From Plenodomus lindquistii (taxonomy: Eukaryota > Ascomycota > Dothideomycetes > Pleosporales > Leptosphaeriaceae): a DNA stretch of 64,000 bases. Where the stretch lies: the NCBI GenBank assembly GCA_025504975.1, contig JANUWI010000007.1, forward strand, positions 372,001 through 436,000. Direction: 5' to 3'. The notes below the pieces were generated by a model. It did not search any database, was not told where the DNA came from, and saw only the letters and a list, made by a program, of their open reading frames with translations. The translations under genes were made by a program, and so were the position numbers. Shown piece after piece: positions 42,932 through 55,602 of this stretch (position 1 is the stretch's first letter; each line of letters starts with the position of its first letter).

Positions 42932-43329
42932 TAGTTGCAGTCATCTCACGATGCGCACATTGACTGATATGCTATGTGATGTGGGCTTCACCACGTCCCT
43001 GCCAGCGAAAGACTCAAATTGATCATGTCAACACCTCGTCACAAGAGCGTGAATCTTCAGTCTGTGACGCAGCGAGGAGGTGACTAACTAACACCAAGTT
43101 TGCAACGTATTCTCTTGACTGTACATGAAGCATACACGTAGGCTTTCTGACATTTGTACAGAGTTGTTGTTGTATTATGCTGCTATCGGTGTACGTTGCT
43201 CTTTGGATTGAGGTGCCATCAAATTTGACCTCGTTCGTACATGTTCATATAGCGGTTGAGGATATTCGCCATGTTTGCAGCATATGCACCTCATGCTTCG
43301 TCACAGTCGTTGTCTTCTCCAGGAAGAAC
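42932..43329. other. Convergent spacer
   Basis: 3'-to-3' region between the DUF202 gene and RFA2. No feature seen. Confidence 0.5.
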
Positions 43330-44277
43330 TTAATCAGCCTCCAGGATTGCCCAGGTCGAGTCATCCACAGTGGTATAAATGAGACCGCCGGATAGAAGAT
43401 CGTCACCAGCCCTGGCCACTTCTGCAGTGTCGATTCCAAGCTTGGCCGCAATCTCGTGCTGGTTCAAGCCCTCATTCGACTGCGGTGCCTCCCTTAGATA
43501 CTGGAACACTCTCTTCGCCGCAGGAGTGTAGCCAGCGAGGTCGTAGCCGCCGAAGTTGCCGCCTGCTGCCTGTTGTTGGTGTGCTGCGCCTCCATTGGTC
43601 GTAGCTGCACCTGCGCTTGCGTTGCCAGGAGGTCCACGAGTGAAGTAGAGGTGCACTGATGTAGCCTCGAGCAGGTGGTAGGAAACCTCGTTCATGTCTT
43701 CGACCGGGCGAATGATTTGCGCGCCGACGGATCTTCGGTCATTGAAGCTCTTCAATTTACCCCATGCTCTACAGTAGGCACCTTCAATAAGCTTGGCTTT
43801 GGTGGGGTTCGTCTGGTCGACAGTGTCTGAGTCAACCCACTGTCTGACTTCTATGCTACCGGTGCCGTCATCGAGGCGGTAGGTCGTGTTCGTTGTCTGC
43901 GTAGAGATGTTGCGTATTTGGCCAACAAAGGTAAGCTACAAGGCCGGGGACGTTAGATTCCATTAGGTGCAGATGTAGCGTAGACACATACCTGGGAGAC
44001 TGTTGCGCCATCGATTTTGAACTCGTCCTTGTTGCCAGCATCCTGTGTTGCTTCCAGAATCTGCTTGATGGTCACGGGACGAAGTGAGTCCTGTATGTGT
44101 CCCTGTCTGCCACCAGGACTTTGTTGGCTGCCTCCTTCGCCTGGTATGAAGCCGCCTCCACCTCCGCCGCCGCCAGCGCCGTACGCAGTGTACGACGTTT
44201 CGTAGTTGTTGTAGCCACCTGTAGTTTTATCAGTATGTATGTCAGATTATCCTTGATCAAGGGATGGCAGTACTCAT
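43330..44277 (-). CDS. RFA2: Replication protein A 32-kDa subunit
   Basis: Three exons (44277-44274, 44218-43992, 43935-43330) give 278 residues. The first exon carries only ATG plus one base, so the start codon is set off by an intron (donor GTACTG). The N-terminus is Gly/Tyr/Ser-rich (MSGYNNYETSYTAYG), the site of regulatory phosphorylation in the family. It is followed by SLRPVTIKQILEATQ and the OB fold (about residues 65-180: LTFVGQIRNISTQTTNTTYR, DDGTGSIEVRQWVD). NEVSYHLLEATSVHLYFTRG ends the OB region. After a Gln/Gly linker, a winged-helix domain (about 215-278, QHEIAAKLGIDTAEV) binds repair partners. It acts in ssDNA binding during replication and repair. It diverges from DBP10 across 240 bp. 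Confidence 0.94.
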
Positions 44278-44517
44278 CGCGTCGCCGTGTTGGTGGAAGA
44301 CGTGGGGCAGCCTGGACGAGGGCAAAACGCGTCGGACGCGCCTGCCACATCGCGGGGCACGTGCAAGGTGCGACCAGCGGCGGTCCCCTGCCCGCCAAGA
44401 TTTCGGACCGCCCGCTAGTAGGAAAATAAATCCTTGGGCCAGCATTCGCGACAGCACGCGCAGGCCAGCGACAAGTTTCACCCGCGACCCAACAGAAACG
44501 ACTCGCCGGATCAAGTC
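44278..44517. promoter_or_regulatory. Bidirectional promoter, RFA2 and DBP10
   Basis: Only 240 bp separate the two start codons, so both genes must share promoter space. It is GC-rich and has no clear TATA box. No specific factor site is claimed. Confidence 0.6.
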
Positions 44518-47299
44518 ATGGCTCCTCGCGCGAGCTCCCCGGCGCTGTCCGAGACAGAATTCGACATCTTCGACGCCCTCGCTGGCGGCGACGAAGCAGG
44601 ACAAGAGGCGGCGAAGACTGGAGATCTCGGTATCGATCTTGGGATTGGGAGTGACGATGGCTCAGACGACGAGGCCTTCATCGCCGCAAAGCAGGCGGCT
44701 TCGAATCGCAAGGCTTCGAACCTGGGGAAATCAATCAAGAAAGGTGGAGGTTTCCAAGCCATGGGCCTGAATGCTCTGCTGCTTAAAGCCATCGCGCAAA
44801 AAGGCTTCAAGATACCAACGCCTATTCAGCGCAAAGCAGTACCACTCATGCTCCAAGGCGATGATGTGGTGGGCATGGCGCGAACTGGTTCAGGAAAGAC
44901 GGCTGCTTTCGTCATACCCATGATCCAGAAGCTCAAGGCACATTCGGCCAAGGTTGGCGCGAGGGGCATTATCATGTCACCGTCGCGTGAACTCGCGCTG
45001 CAGACACTAAAGGTCGTCAAGGAACTGGGTCGTGGAACAGACTTGCGGACTATTCTACTTGTCGGTGGAGACAGTCTCGAAGAACGTAAGTCTAACCGCA
45101 GGCTCACCCACCCAGGGCACGATGCTGACTACCTGGCCAGAGTTCAGCTCCATGACCACGAACCCCGACATCATCATTGCGACTCCCGGTCGATTTCTCC
45201 ATCTCAAAGTCGAAATGGGCCTTGATCTGTCCTCGGTTAGATACATTGTCTTTGACGAAGCGGATCGCTTGTTTGAAATGGGTTTCGCAGCACAATTGTC
45301 AGAGATTCTACATGCTTTGCCTACCAACAGACAGACGCTCTTGTTCAGTGCGACATTGCCAAAGTCGCTTGTCGAGTTTGCAAGGGCTGGTCTGCAGGAA
45401 CCGAAGCTTATTCGTTTGGACGCCGAGAGCAAGATCTCACCCGATCTCAAGAGCGCTTACTTCACCATAAAGTCAGGCGATCGCGACGGAGCTTTGCTAC
45501 ACCTTCTAGACAATGTCATCAAGGTTCCCGTCGGAGAAACTGAAGCCGCCAAAAAGGCCAGGATCGATAGCGAGAAAGCTGCCACCAACAAAAAGCGGAA
45601 GCGAAGTGACGGATTTGTCAAAGATGCCCCAATTGCCGAGTCCACCATCATATTCGCTGCCACAAAGCACAGAGTTGAATATCTTGCTAATCTACTCCGC
45701 GCTGCTGGTTATGCCGTGTCCTACGGTATGTTGTATAGTGCATTATACGAACTTGACTGACATTCCAAAGTATACGGAAACCTTGACCAGACGGCTCGTA
45801 AAGAGCAAATCCAAGACTTTCGCACCGGCTTAACTCGTGTTCTCGTCGTTACCGATGTAGCTGCTCGAGGTGTGGATATGCCTCACATCAATCACGTCAT
45901 CAACTACGACTTCCCTTCACAACCCAAGATTTTCGTCCATCGTGTTGGACGGACTGCGCGGGCTGGCCGGAAGGGTTGGGCGTATAGTCTATGCAGGCAT
46001 GTCGATCTGCCATATCTGATTGATCTCCAACTTTTCCTTGGTAAGCGACTGATTGTTGGTCGCTCCAATGCGGAGCCAAACTACGCCGAGGATTTTGTGG
46101 TTGGGACCTTAGCGCCATATCAACTCGAATCGTCGGTTGAAATCGTCAACAAGCAACTTACTGACGACGAGGATTTGGCCCTATTGCTTAGCGTCGCGGA
46201 GAAGGGAGAGCGACAGTACCAGCGGACGCGTAACCAAGCGAGTGCTCAAAGTGTACATCGCGCGAAGGAGCTGGTGGCCTCACCGAACTTCGCCGATACT
46301 CATATGCTGTTTAGCGACGACACGCAAAATGCATTACGAGAGAAGGAGAAGATGCTAGAGAGGATTCAGTCCTTTCGACCCGCGGAAACAGTATTTGAAA
46401 TCGGCAAACGGGGCACCGGGAGTGAGACAGCCGAAATCATGCGCAAGAGAAGAGAGCAGGTGGACAGACAGAAGACAAAGCAAGCGGCAAACAGAGCAGC
46501 GGACGAGCAGATCGGACAAGACGACGAACCGGCAGGTGGATTGAATGCCGTCGAAGCGGATTCAGATGACGAAGCAGAAGCGGCGACTGGCAACTATGAT
46601 TCTGACTCTGATGAGCTGGAGGTGTCCGTCTCGCAGCCCACCTCGAAGAAATCTACACAGGACAGTTGGCGTGAGAACGACTTCTTCATGTCCTACACGC
46701 CCAAGGAGAACTTTGCCGAGGAGAAAGCCTATGGGGTCAGTGGTGGAGACGCTGGTAATACTAACTTCGTGTCTGCGGCTCGGGCAGCAGAAATGTCACT
46801 GGTCAATGACGAAATCCAAGGGTTTGCAGATGCTGCAAAGTCCAAAATGCGATGGGATAAGAAGTCGAAGAAGTATGTGAATCGGACAAACGATGAAGAT
46901 GGGTCCAAGGGCGCAAAGATGATTCGCGGAGAGAGTGGCATGAAGATCGCAGCCAGCTTCCGCAGTGGTCGCTTCGACGACTGGCGCAAGGCAAATAAAG
47001 TCAAAATGCCACGTGTAGGCGAGATGGAGGCTCCTGGGCGCTCTGCATCCTCCTTCAATAACGCACCACGATACAAACACAAGGCAGAGAAGGCTCCCAA
47101 GCAAGCAGATCGTTACCGCGACGACTATCATGTCCAGAAGCAGCGCGTGGCTGAGGCAAAAGAGAAGCGCATTGGAGCGTTCAAGGACGGTGGTGCTAAG
47201 AGCGAGCTCAAAGATGCGACTGCAGTGCACAAACAACGCAAGGTACAGGAAAAGAAGCGTGACAAAAACGCACGGCCGTCTAAGAAACGGAAGTTTTGA
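44518..47299 (+). CDS. DBP10: DEAD-box RNA helicase Dbp10 (60S biogenesis)
   Basis: Three exons (44518-45085, 45141-45725, 45771-47299) give 893 residues. After an acidic N-terminus come the Q-motif region (GFKIPTPIQRKAVPLML), Walker A (ARTGSGKT, about 121-128), PSRELALQ, the DEAD box (VFDEADRLFEMGF, about 229), SAT (about 259), VVTDVAARGVDMP and HRVGRTARAG (about 441). The long C-terminal part holds the DBP10CT region (SYTPKENFAEEKAYGV, DDWRKANKVKMPRVGE) and a basic tail ending KKRKF. The protein is an ATP-dependent helicase of the nucleolar 60S pre-ribosome. Length and C-terminal domain separate it from other DEAD-box families. Intron 1 uses a GTAAGT donor, and intron 2 GTATGT with an AAAG acceptor. 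Confidence 0.96.
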
Positions 47300-50200
47300 G
47301 TTCATCAATCGATACCCGGAGCGCAGATCAAGCGGCATTGGTAGCATACACAGTCCATAATGATATCCGTGAGCGCACAAGTCGTGAATCGCAACACCGG
47401 CTGTTTCTGTTGTTCGCGGCGCACAAAAGGAAGAACCCAGACCGATCGCCAACTATGATGTGGTTACCAAGGCGCTACGCGCCACGAGGACATACTTAGA
47501 CTAATGTACACAGTAGTTCCCATAGATCACTTACGCCTGCTGGGATCATTAGAGAAACTGCAGCTGTATACTTTATGGTTCCTAGCATGGTCTCACTATA
47601 GTTTAGTTACTCCTCAATCGGCACACGCTTGCGGTGTCGTGCTGGCACAATCACTTGAAAATCAGAGGGTGTGCACACGATACAAGCATTGAGCTCTTTC
47701 GTCATCATCAATTTGCGTATGCCTGAGACTGGTGGATCGATCCTGCACCAATGACCATCAGGCCATTTCTACGACCGTCCTCGTACTGCGCCGCCCTCGG
47801 CTACATATGTGCGCCGCCGCCTGTGACAGGACGGACGGTCATTACTTCTGCTGTGCCACATGGCTGCGGCTGCACTAGACACAGGCGACGTGAGCAAACT
47901 GTAAGGGTGTTGTCATCAGCTCTTAGAGGACAAGCGCATGTGGAGCCAATAGTGGCCTCCTGATATGATTACTGTTTGGGCAAGAAGATCCAGGATCAAT
48001 AGTCGAAATGACATTTCACGCCCACGAAAGGCCCGTCTGCAAAGTGTACAGAGTAGTCCATGTTGGTGGGTTGGCTCACCGATGAAGTACCTAGCTGACG
48101 TGATAGCTGCGGAGCATACTCGTCCTAGGGGCGTAGGAGACATCTCCTGCCGTCGGCGGTATACTATGTCCAGACTAGACGGCGTTCTCGGCTCTTTCAC
48201 GACTAAGTCAGCAACAGGCTAGGGCGTGACAAGCGACCGTGTAGAGGTAAACTTGCGCAAGGGCTACAAAGTCTTTCCTGTCAAGGACAGGGCCTTCGGA
48301 GCACACACGTCCATGCAGGCACCTCATGCCTCGAGGAGAATTATGAGAGCCAGCTGGGCACTTTTCCGCTAGACTACCTGAGATGAAAGTGCTCTGCAGC
48401 ACAAAGCCGACCACCCTGACTAGCGCAACGCCGAGGACTTCAATAATTCTTCTGCACGCGCACGCGGCTTATTCGACCTTCTCGAAGACGCCACAATAAC
48501 TTCTGTGCGACACAGCCCACGAGCCTCGCCGCCGTGTGACGCCCCCAGGGCGAGCTGCGTGGACGAGGGCGCACAACAACCACATGCAGCCTCCGCTTGG
48601 GTGTGCGCACTGTTGGTGCTGCATTACCAACAGCACTCAACGGCTTTTTGATATTCTGAGATTTCGATATACGCCCGGTGCGGAAGGCCTAATCTCGCTG
48701 CAAACCTCTCGCCGATTTCCAATGAAAATCTGCCGCTCAGGCCAGTCGTAGGGCGCCGCACCAACGGCCGCGGAGTGGCTTCTTCCAGCGGCGTAGCCGG
48801 TGCTGTCATAATCCCTTTCGGCAAACGGCGAGCCATGCGTACCGCATCCAACAGACGGAAATTTCATATTCCGTTGCGGGCCTGATGCAGAGGGCCTCAG
48901 GTGAAGTGGAGAAGGCAATTCTGCAGGATCGTTGCTGCTTGCCGTGGCTGTGTAGCCTGGTGGCCCAGCGAGCCGCATTCATGCTGTGCAACAGGCACAA
49001 GCCATGCTTTCGATATTGGAACGTGTATCGTGGCCTTCCCAGACGTCGCCTACACTCTCGGCCCGTACCCAGTCGCAAATCGAGTATGGGCCCCCAGCAC
49101 CACCGAGCATGCAAGGGTTACAGACGGCCGGCCAGGGATCGCGGGCAGACACCCTGGTCTACGTCTGATTCGGGCACAAACGTGTCCAGAGGCCCAGGCA
49201 CCGGTTCGTAGATCCCCGCGGTTCAGTCCGCGAGCCTGTGGTCGACTTGCATATCCTTGCTCGACGCGACTGGTAAACCACATTGTACACGACGCAGCGC
49301 CGCACCACGACGTCTGTCCACAATGCAGGGCCGGTGGAGTGCGCCCACGAGTTCGCAGACGAGACGGCGGTGCTGCATCCCCATGGATCCCAACAGCAAC
49401 GCATGAGTGACAGTCACACAGCGGCAGCGCCCGCCACGGTAGGACAAGCAATCCCAGCATCAGGGACAGGCCGTTGAGCATGCTGCATGCATGAGGTAGC
49501 TTCGGGGAGCGGTAACGAGAGATGAGGCCAATCTATAAGCGATATAAGACCTGCTGTTATTGTCGACTTGTTCCGCTGTTATTTGTGGACTACAATCTCG
49601 AATGGCTAAATGCCCGTGTGTCCAGATCTGGAGAGGCCGTCGCGTTAGATTTCGCTTGGAAGTTTATTTTCCGTGTTGAGACATGGACTGCCCAGCTCCA
49701 GCAGCTCCAGCTTGTCAGGAGCCGGAGTTGACCGTGGATGGCACTGAAGTAAGTGTCTTGGCTCGCGTAGAAGACGATGCTAGTGCACGTGTAAGGCAGG
49801 TGACATACGAATGAGCTAAAAGTCCTGACGCCCGGCGTCTCTAGAGTACGAGGCCTGACACGCGGTACTCAGTGGCCTATGGTAGGTACCTAGAGCACTG
49901 ACGCGTGCTGGTGGCTTGCAGAGGACCCTGTTGTAAACTATATCTATCGTACAGGCAGATGTCGTGGACAAAACCCGACTAATCACGCTCGTATCCTCGC
50001 TCGAACATGTTTCAACGAACTGTTTGTAACGCTGGGGCAGGTCCGCGAGAGTGCACAATCTTCTCATGATGGGAGGCGTGCGATGGAGGTGAAATATTCT
50101 GCAGCTGCAGATCGAAGCAAGGGCGGTCATTATTACGGGGAATGGATATACGATGCATTTGCTGGACAAGCATGGGTGGGGCTATTCTAGACTGACATTA

Positions 50201-52368
50201 ACATTAATCTCTTCGCACCCCCGTGCCCAGATGGTGGTGGTATTGATCTTCGTCCATGGATGATGCTCGGCTTGTCTTGCCGCTATCCCGCGATGGTCGC
50301 TCCACAGAGTGGCTTGCGCATTTTCGGTGAAAAGTACCATCCAAACGATACCAGCTTGTCAACCAACTACTCAAGTCAGTCTATTTGGAGCGACGCCACA
50401 ATCCTGCCCTTGACCGCAATTGAGCCTGTCTGCATGGTGTCCAGCACTACAGTATACGTGCTACCGCAAACCCAGGCTTCGGCCCCACAGCGCCAATGCC
50501 GCCCACCCTGTTGCTGTATACCATTGCTGTACATGGCAATAACGGAGGGTGGGTGCTCGGACAGTTTGCGGGCAGATCGACGACGGCGCCAGGTTTCGAC
50601 AGATCGATATCACGCACCGGAGCATTATGTTTGGCTGCCGTAGCACGCTGCACACCCTGCTCCACACCTATAGCACCTGGCTGTTATACCTTTGGCTTAT
50701 TCGAACGACCGCGTTGAGCAGCATACCCAGGCATTGCGAACAACATTGGACGCCACCCGGTCGGCACTTGGCCTAGCAGGGACGCCTTGTTTCGCGCGGC
50801 AGAGAATGCTCCCTAGCAGTGCGGGAGAAGATGTCATGGAATGCAGCTACTGGTGTCAGAGCAAACACGTGCGTCGAGAAGAGCTTGGCTCCAAACGCCG
50901 ATGGATTGATGAAGCAAGATCAGTACTCTAGTGTAGCGGCATAGAGTTTGCGCCTCATGCAGGCGGGTTTCGCCATGAGGAGCATGTCATTGTCGGGCTG
51001 TGGTGCGTCGAGACTGGTGAAAGAAGCTTCGTGGCAGGCCATTGACGTGTGGGTGCGGCAATGTGTGAATTGTAATTGGGTCTGTGGAAAAGGGTCCCGG
51101 AAGCGCAAGTGACAGAATGGTGAACCAGAGTTGCGGGCCTGCCGGTGCAAGCCACCATGTTCGCAATCGTCGCCTCATGCGACTGCTCGCCTGGGTGAAT
51201 TGGACCGGGCCATGCCATTTCGTCAGGATCTGCAGTGCTTTGCGGCCACGGCCATGGCGATGAATCCCATGGGATTCTTGGGCTGCCCTGCCGGCCGGTC
51301 GTACCGGTAGCCCCCTTTACGCTCTGCCCAGTTGCGATGCGATGCGATGCGACACGCACGGCTTTTGCTTGGGCTGCTTGGGCTGCTTGGGCGGGTGTCA
51401 ACGTCAAAGGCCGCGGTGCAATACACGCTGCAGCGACGGTAGTAGAGTACGTGATGTGTAGACGCAGGCCCCAGGTAGAGCATGGCGTCGCCGACGGTTC
51501 GGAACAGGGCCCCCATACTAGCGCCAACCCGCGGCGGTGCCCATGCCATTGAATTGCAAGTGCCCCGTCGTGGGCGGACGCTGGGTGGCCGTGCATAGGG
51601 ACTGACCTCCGCCGCGGCTGCATCGACTGTCTGGGACGGGGGCCTAGCAGCAATCGTCCAAAGAACCATCAGCCGAACGAGGGAAGCATGCTCCTGTCCC
51701 CGACCCCGAGCGCGCTCCCTGCCCTGCTCCCGTTGCCCGCAGCCCATCGTGGCCCCCCGTCTCATGCAAGTCGCCCGTCGCCTGCACCACTGCACCGCTG
51801 GACAGGGTTGGCCAAACATCTGTGAGCGGAATCGCCAGAACCGACTGTAGTTAACACCAGGGGATCTCCGCTCACTGCGCAGACGTCAGCTCTGCTTCCT
51901 CGCCCTCTGCGCCGCCGCCCTCTGCCCTCCACATTGGCCGGCTGCTTGGGGTGCCCAAACGACAATCCATCTCGTCCAACAGCCCCTTCCCCAGCCTGCA
52001 CCACCAATTGGGACACGATATCAAAAGGTAATCGACACATCCCCTAGCCCCTCCCACCCTCTTCCTGCTTTCGGCCATTCAATACTCTTGCTTCCGCCTT
52101 CGCTTCCCCGTTTCCGACTTCTCATGTCCCGTCATGGCTGGCCTACTCTGCCGGCCCTCAGCCCTGCCCTCTCTTCCCCTAGCTTACTCGTGTCGTAATG
52201 TAGGCCCATTCTGCAGCCATCGTGAGCCTCCTCCACTGTACTTGTCCTTGCTCTTCAGGTATAAGCCCTGTCAACGCGACAGCGCATCTCTCTGGCTCGC
52301 CAGCTTCTCTTCCGAGTCATTGCGCTTCTGCTGCTCACGCGGCGTGTGAGCGTTTCGGCCATCAAACT
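47300..52368. other. Gene-poor region of about 5 kb
   Basis: This is the largest stretch without a supported gene. Several frames of 100-230 codons (for example 50955-51653 and 51223-51819, minus) overlap one another in different frames and are Pro/Ala/Arg/Cys-rich as expected from GC-rich non-coding DNA. I looked for transposon proteins, tRNA and rRNA and saw none. The last 300-500 bases are pyrimidine-rich and probably form the promoter and leader of the PAS regulator gene. Confidence 0.5.
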
Positions 52369-54409
52369 ATGCAGATTCTGGCGTTACCTCGTCCGACCTC
52401 GCTCCTTACCACGCCATTCGGGCGGCCTGCAGAGTCTGAAGTTGGTCTGGCAAAGTTCCGCTCAAACTTCAGTCCCGCCAGGCCCGAGCAACACTGCTAT
52501 CCCTCTCCTCCCATGTCAGAACCGCATTCTCCTACTCGTGGAGCCGCCCAGACCTCAGAACCTGCGCGTCAGTCCTACCCACCACATGTCAACACCAGGC
52601 ATCCATCAGAAGCAGGCCTTCCTCTTCTACCGCCTTCTTCGTCATTGTTTGACTCCCGAGGCGCAGTGGTTGCTCAACATGGACGTGTCCAGACACGCCC
52701 GTTGTACTCTGGCGAAGCCCAACATAGCAGCAGCCAACTGCTTCAGTATCAACCCCCACGTCCCGCCGAGCATCTTCCCTATAGCCATGTGCCCTCAAGC
52801 ACTTACGGTTATTCATTCGCGAATTCTCTGCATCCCTACGTAACGAGTGCTCAACTTGGAGGTTCCATGGTACAGCAACCTGCGCTCATTGCACCACCAC
52901 CAGCCAGACCGAACAAGCCAGCCAGGAGGACCAAAGCTCACGTGGCATCAGCTTGTGTCAACTGCAAGAAAGCACACCTCAGTTGCGACGTCCAGCGACC
53001 GTGCGGCCGATGTGTGTCATCGGGCAAGCAGGTCAGTATTAGCACACACACACCACTGCACGCCACAGCAGTGATGGGGCCGTGAAGAACAGGCTAACAA
53101 TTCCTCGCAGGACTCTTGCAAGGATGTGCAGCACAAGAAGAGAGGGAGACCACGGCTAAGAGACGACCGGGAGTTCACAAGACCAGAGGAAGGAAGATCA
53201 CCATCCAGGCAGATCATGGGCGCTCTACCGGCGTCCGGGGCATTCCTGCAACAGCCACATCTCGATGCCTCCAGCTTGCGTCGAGTCTCGGATCAAGGTG
53301 AAGTTGCGAGAATTTCCGGCAATGCGCTCTCGTCTGACGGCGCCTACAAGGGAGGTGTTGGAACAACCGTCCCTGCGTATCCTACGGGACCGAATCTGGC
53401 GTACCACTCTTTGCCGGTCGCATTTCTGAATCTAGACCTCGTGGTTCAAAAGTCCAATCAAGCTTTCGCCGACCTTGTCTCCTGTTTGGGAAACGCCAAG
53501 GGCAAGCATCTAGGCGACCTTCTCGAAGCTCGGCAAGGTGAAAGCTTGCAGAGACTGCGCAATGAGCTGCGTGACGAACGGGACGAGCGTGAACCGACAT
53601 ACATGGCGCCCATCACGCCCGTCGGCCACGATCCAATGCTTGCAGTCATGGAGTCGGTGGCAGACCATGATATCGACCATGTCAGTCAGGGGTTCACGGC
53701 GCGACCAATGTTCCTGAGCTTCCGGCTTCCAGACCGAGGGCAATTCCAGTCGTTGCAGGTCCAGATTCGGCTGGCGAAGACGTCGCTCTATTTCGTCACC
53801 TTGGTGGTGCGCTCGCCGCCACGTCCACAGCAGCTCGCGCATCCGACGCCAATGCCAGCGTTGCCGACCATGTCTGCACCTTCCAATGCGCCAGGAGCAC
53901 AGTCGAGCCCCCTTTCCGGGCGGCCTGGCTCTTCGACACATGCAGCACCCGGCTCGCCTTTCGTCAATTTCTCATCCATTCGGACCTCTCTCCCGGCCTT
54001 CAGTCCTAGCTCTTACGGCAGCAGCCCCTCCCTTGGCTACCATGGGTACTCGCCCACTGCTGGGCCCGAGTCTGGCTACTTTGCTGCAATGCCACACGCC
54101 TCGCAGCTGCCAACATCAGCAAACCCCTCCCCATATGCCCCGGCTTCACGAAACCCTTCTGCCACCTCAGAGCCTCTGCGAGAGTTCAATCGACCTGCGC
54201 GCCTCGAGGGGTTGCAACTCCCACCCATCCGAACTGGCCCCGCTCCTCTTGGCTCACCTCTACACATGGAGACTGACCAGAGCGCACTGCGACGCGAGAG
54301 CGACCGTGTGCGACAACGCGAAGCCCCATCGAGCGCCGAACAACGGAGGCCCGAGACGCCAGAGAGTGGCAAGCGGCGGCGCTTAAACATACATGAGGTA
54401 CTGGAGTGA
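52369..54409 (+). CDS. Zn2Cys6 transcription factor with PAS-like domain
   Basis: Two exons joined at 53031/53111 across GTCAGT...CGCAG give about 653 residues from the Met at 52369. Mets at 52222 and 52513 are alternatives, so the N-terminus is unsure. The zinc cluster lies mid-protein (about residues 197-222): SACVNCKKAHLSCDVQRPCG, with CX2CX6CX5CX2CX8C spacing; the intron lies just before the last Cys. KKRGRPRLRDD follows, an AT-hook-like basic patch. A PAS-like region comes next (about 310-440: LAYHSLPVAFLNLDLVVQKS, ADLVSCLGNAKGKHLGDLL). The remainder is Pro/Ser-rich with a basic end (GKRRRLNIHEVLE). The KKAHLSCD type of cluster is shared with ERT1/AcuK-like metabolic regulators; orthology is not claimed. 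Confidence 0.85.
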
Positions 54410-55602
54410 GGAACAATGCCATGGATCGCTGCCAATTCCGCTTTTCGAGTGTGATCGGATTCCTCTTTACGTGTTTCTGGACAAGCGGGTCCTTGTCGCT
54501 TTTGAAACATTTTCGGCACCTACAAACAACTGCCGATGCGAATTATTGCTTGTTTCCTTGCTCCTTCTTTTGACTGCATCACGGCATACTCGGTGTTGCC
54601 GTTCACTTCGTGCATGCTTTGCGATCACCTTGTCCTCCATGGAAAGCGTTGGGACACCATACTTGGCTTCGGCCTCCAGCATTCGTTTCGGTCAGTCCAG
54701 TATGCTACTATGTTCGGTACAATTACGGACAATCGTCAGCCTAAGCCTGCATGTCTGGGGCGGTGCGAGCCTTTTATACTGGCGCACCGCAGCTCGCACA
54801 TTCCTCAGCACAACGTTAATGCAGCCGCGCCCCCATGCGTTGGCGTTTCACGCTGCGGAACACCGACCTCGCCTTCCGAAGATCGGGCCTAGGAACTCCA
54901 CATGGCTTCTAGATAGCTCACGCCTTCCATACCCAGCTTGCCTACTACTTACTCATGGAGGCTATTGAAATGGTCGCGATCGCTTCGTTGGGAGGGGCAG
55001 ACAAAGCATGTGATTGGCTCATCGTGAGTGTCGGAGATTTTAGATCGCAGCGCTCATGCGGGGCGCGCGGGCCATGGCTACGCGAGTGCATGACGAGGCT
55101 TGCTTCGGTTGTAGTAGTACTTGTATGGCAGCTTAGGTTGTAGCAACATTGAGCGGAGAGAGAAGCGGAAGTTTACCATGGCATTACGACACTTATCATG
55201 CAAGATGGGAGTGGAGGTTACGATTGCGGCTATCAAGCCTGGGAGAGAAAAGCGGAGATACCCTTTTGCATTAGAATGTCCATGGTTGCAGCTATACCTC
55301 CGTATATATAGCTACGAGGTACTCTTATGAGAGAATCAGGATGTGGGTATTATCCCCTTGTGTTACCCTAAAGTATCCGCGCTTTCGCATTTTGGCACCT
55401 CCTATGTTTATCGCCGCCTCTCCCGGGACATGAAACACTCGTGTCTGCTTGGCGGTCGTTGTTTGGAGAAGTCTAGACAAGAGCGAAAACCATGTTCGGG
55501 GTCGAGATCGTGCGGGGTGTTGACGCTGAACTGAGACATTGCTGGAATGGGTATCGTGGTTTGTTGTGCAGTGTGCATTGCGTGCATCGTGACATGCCCA
55601 GC
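54410..55602. other. Convergent intergenic region
   Basis: 3' flanks of the PAS regulator (+) and the J protein (-). Frames present are short, overlapping and without domain content. No RNA gene seen. Confidence 0.5.

Noticed and set aside
48637..51819. Several 100-230 codon frames on both strands
   Set aside because: They overlap in multiple frames, have GC-driven composition (Arg, Ala, Pro, Cys), and show no splice pattern or domain.
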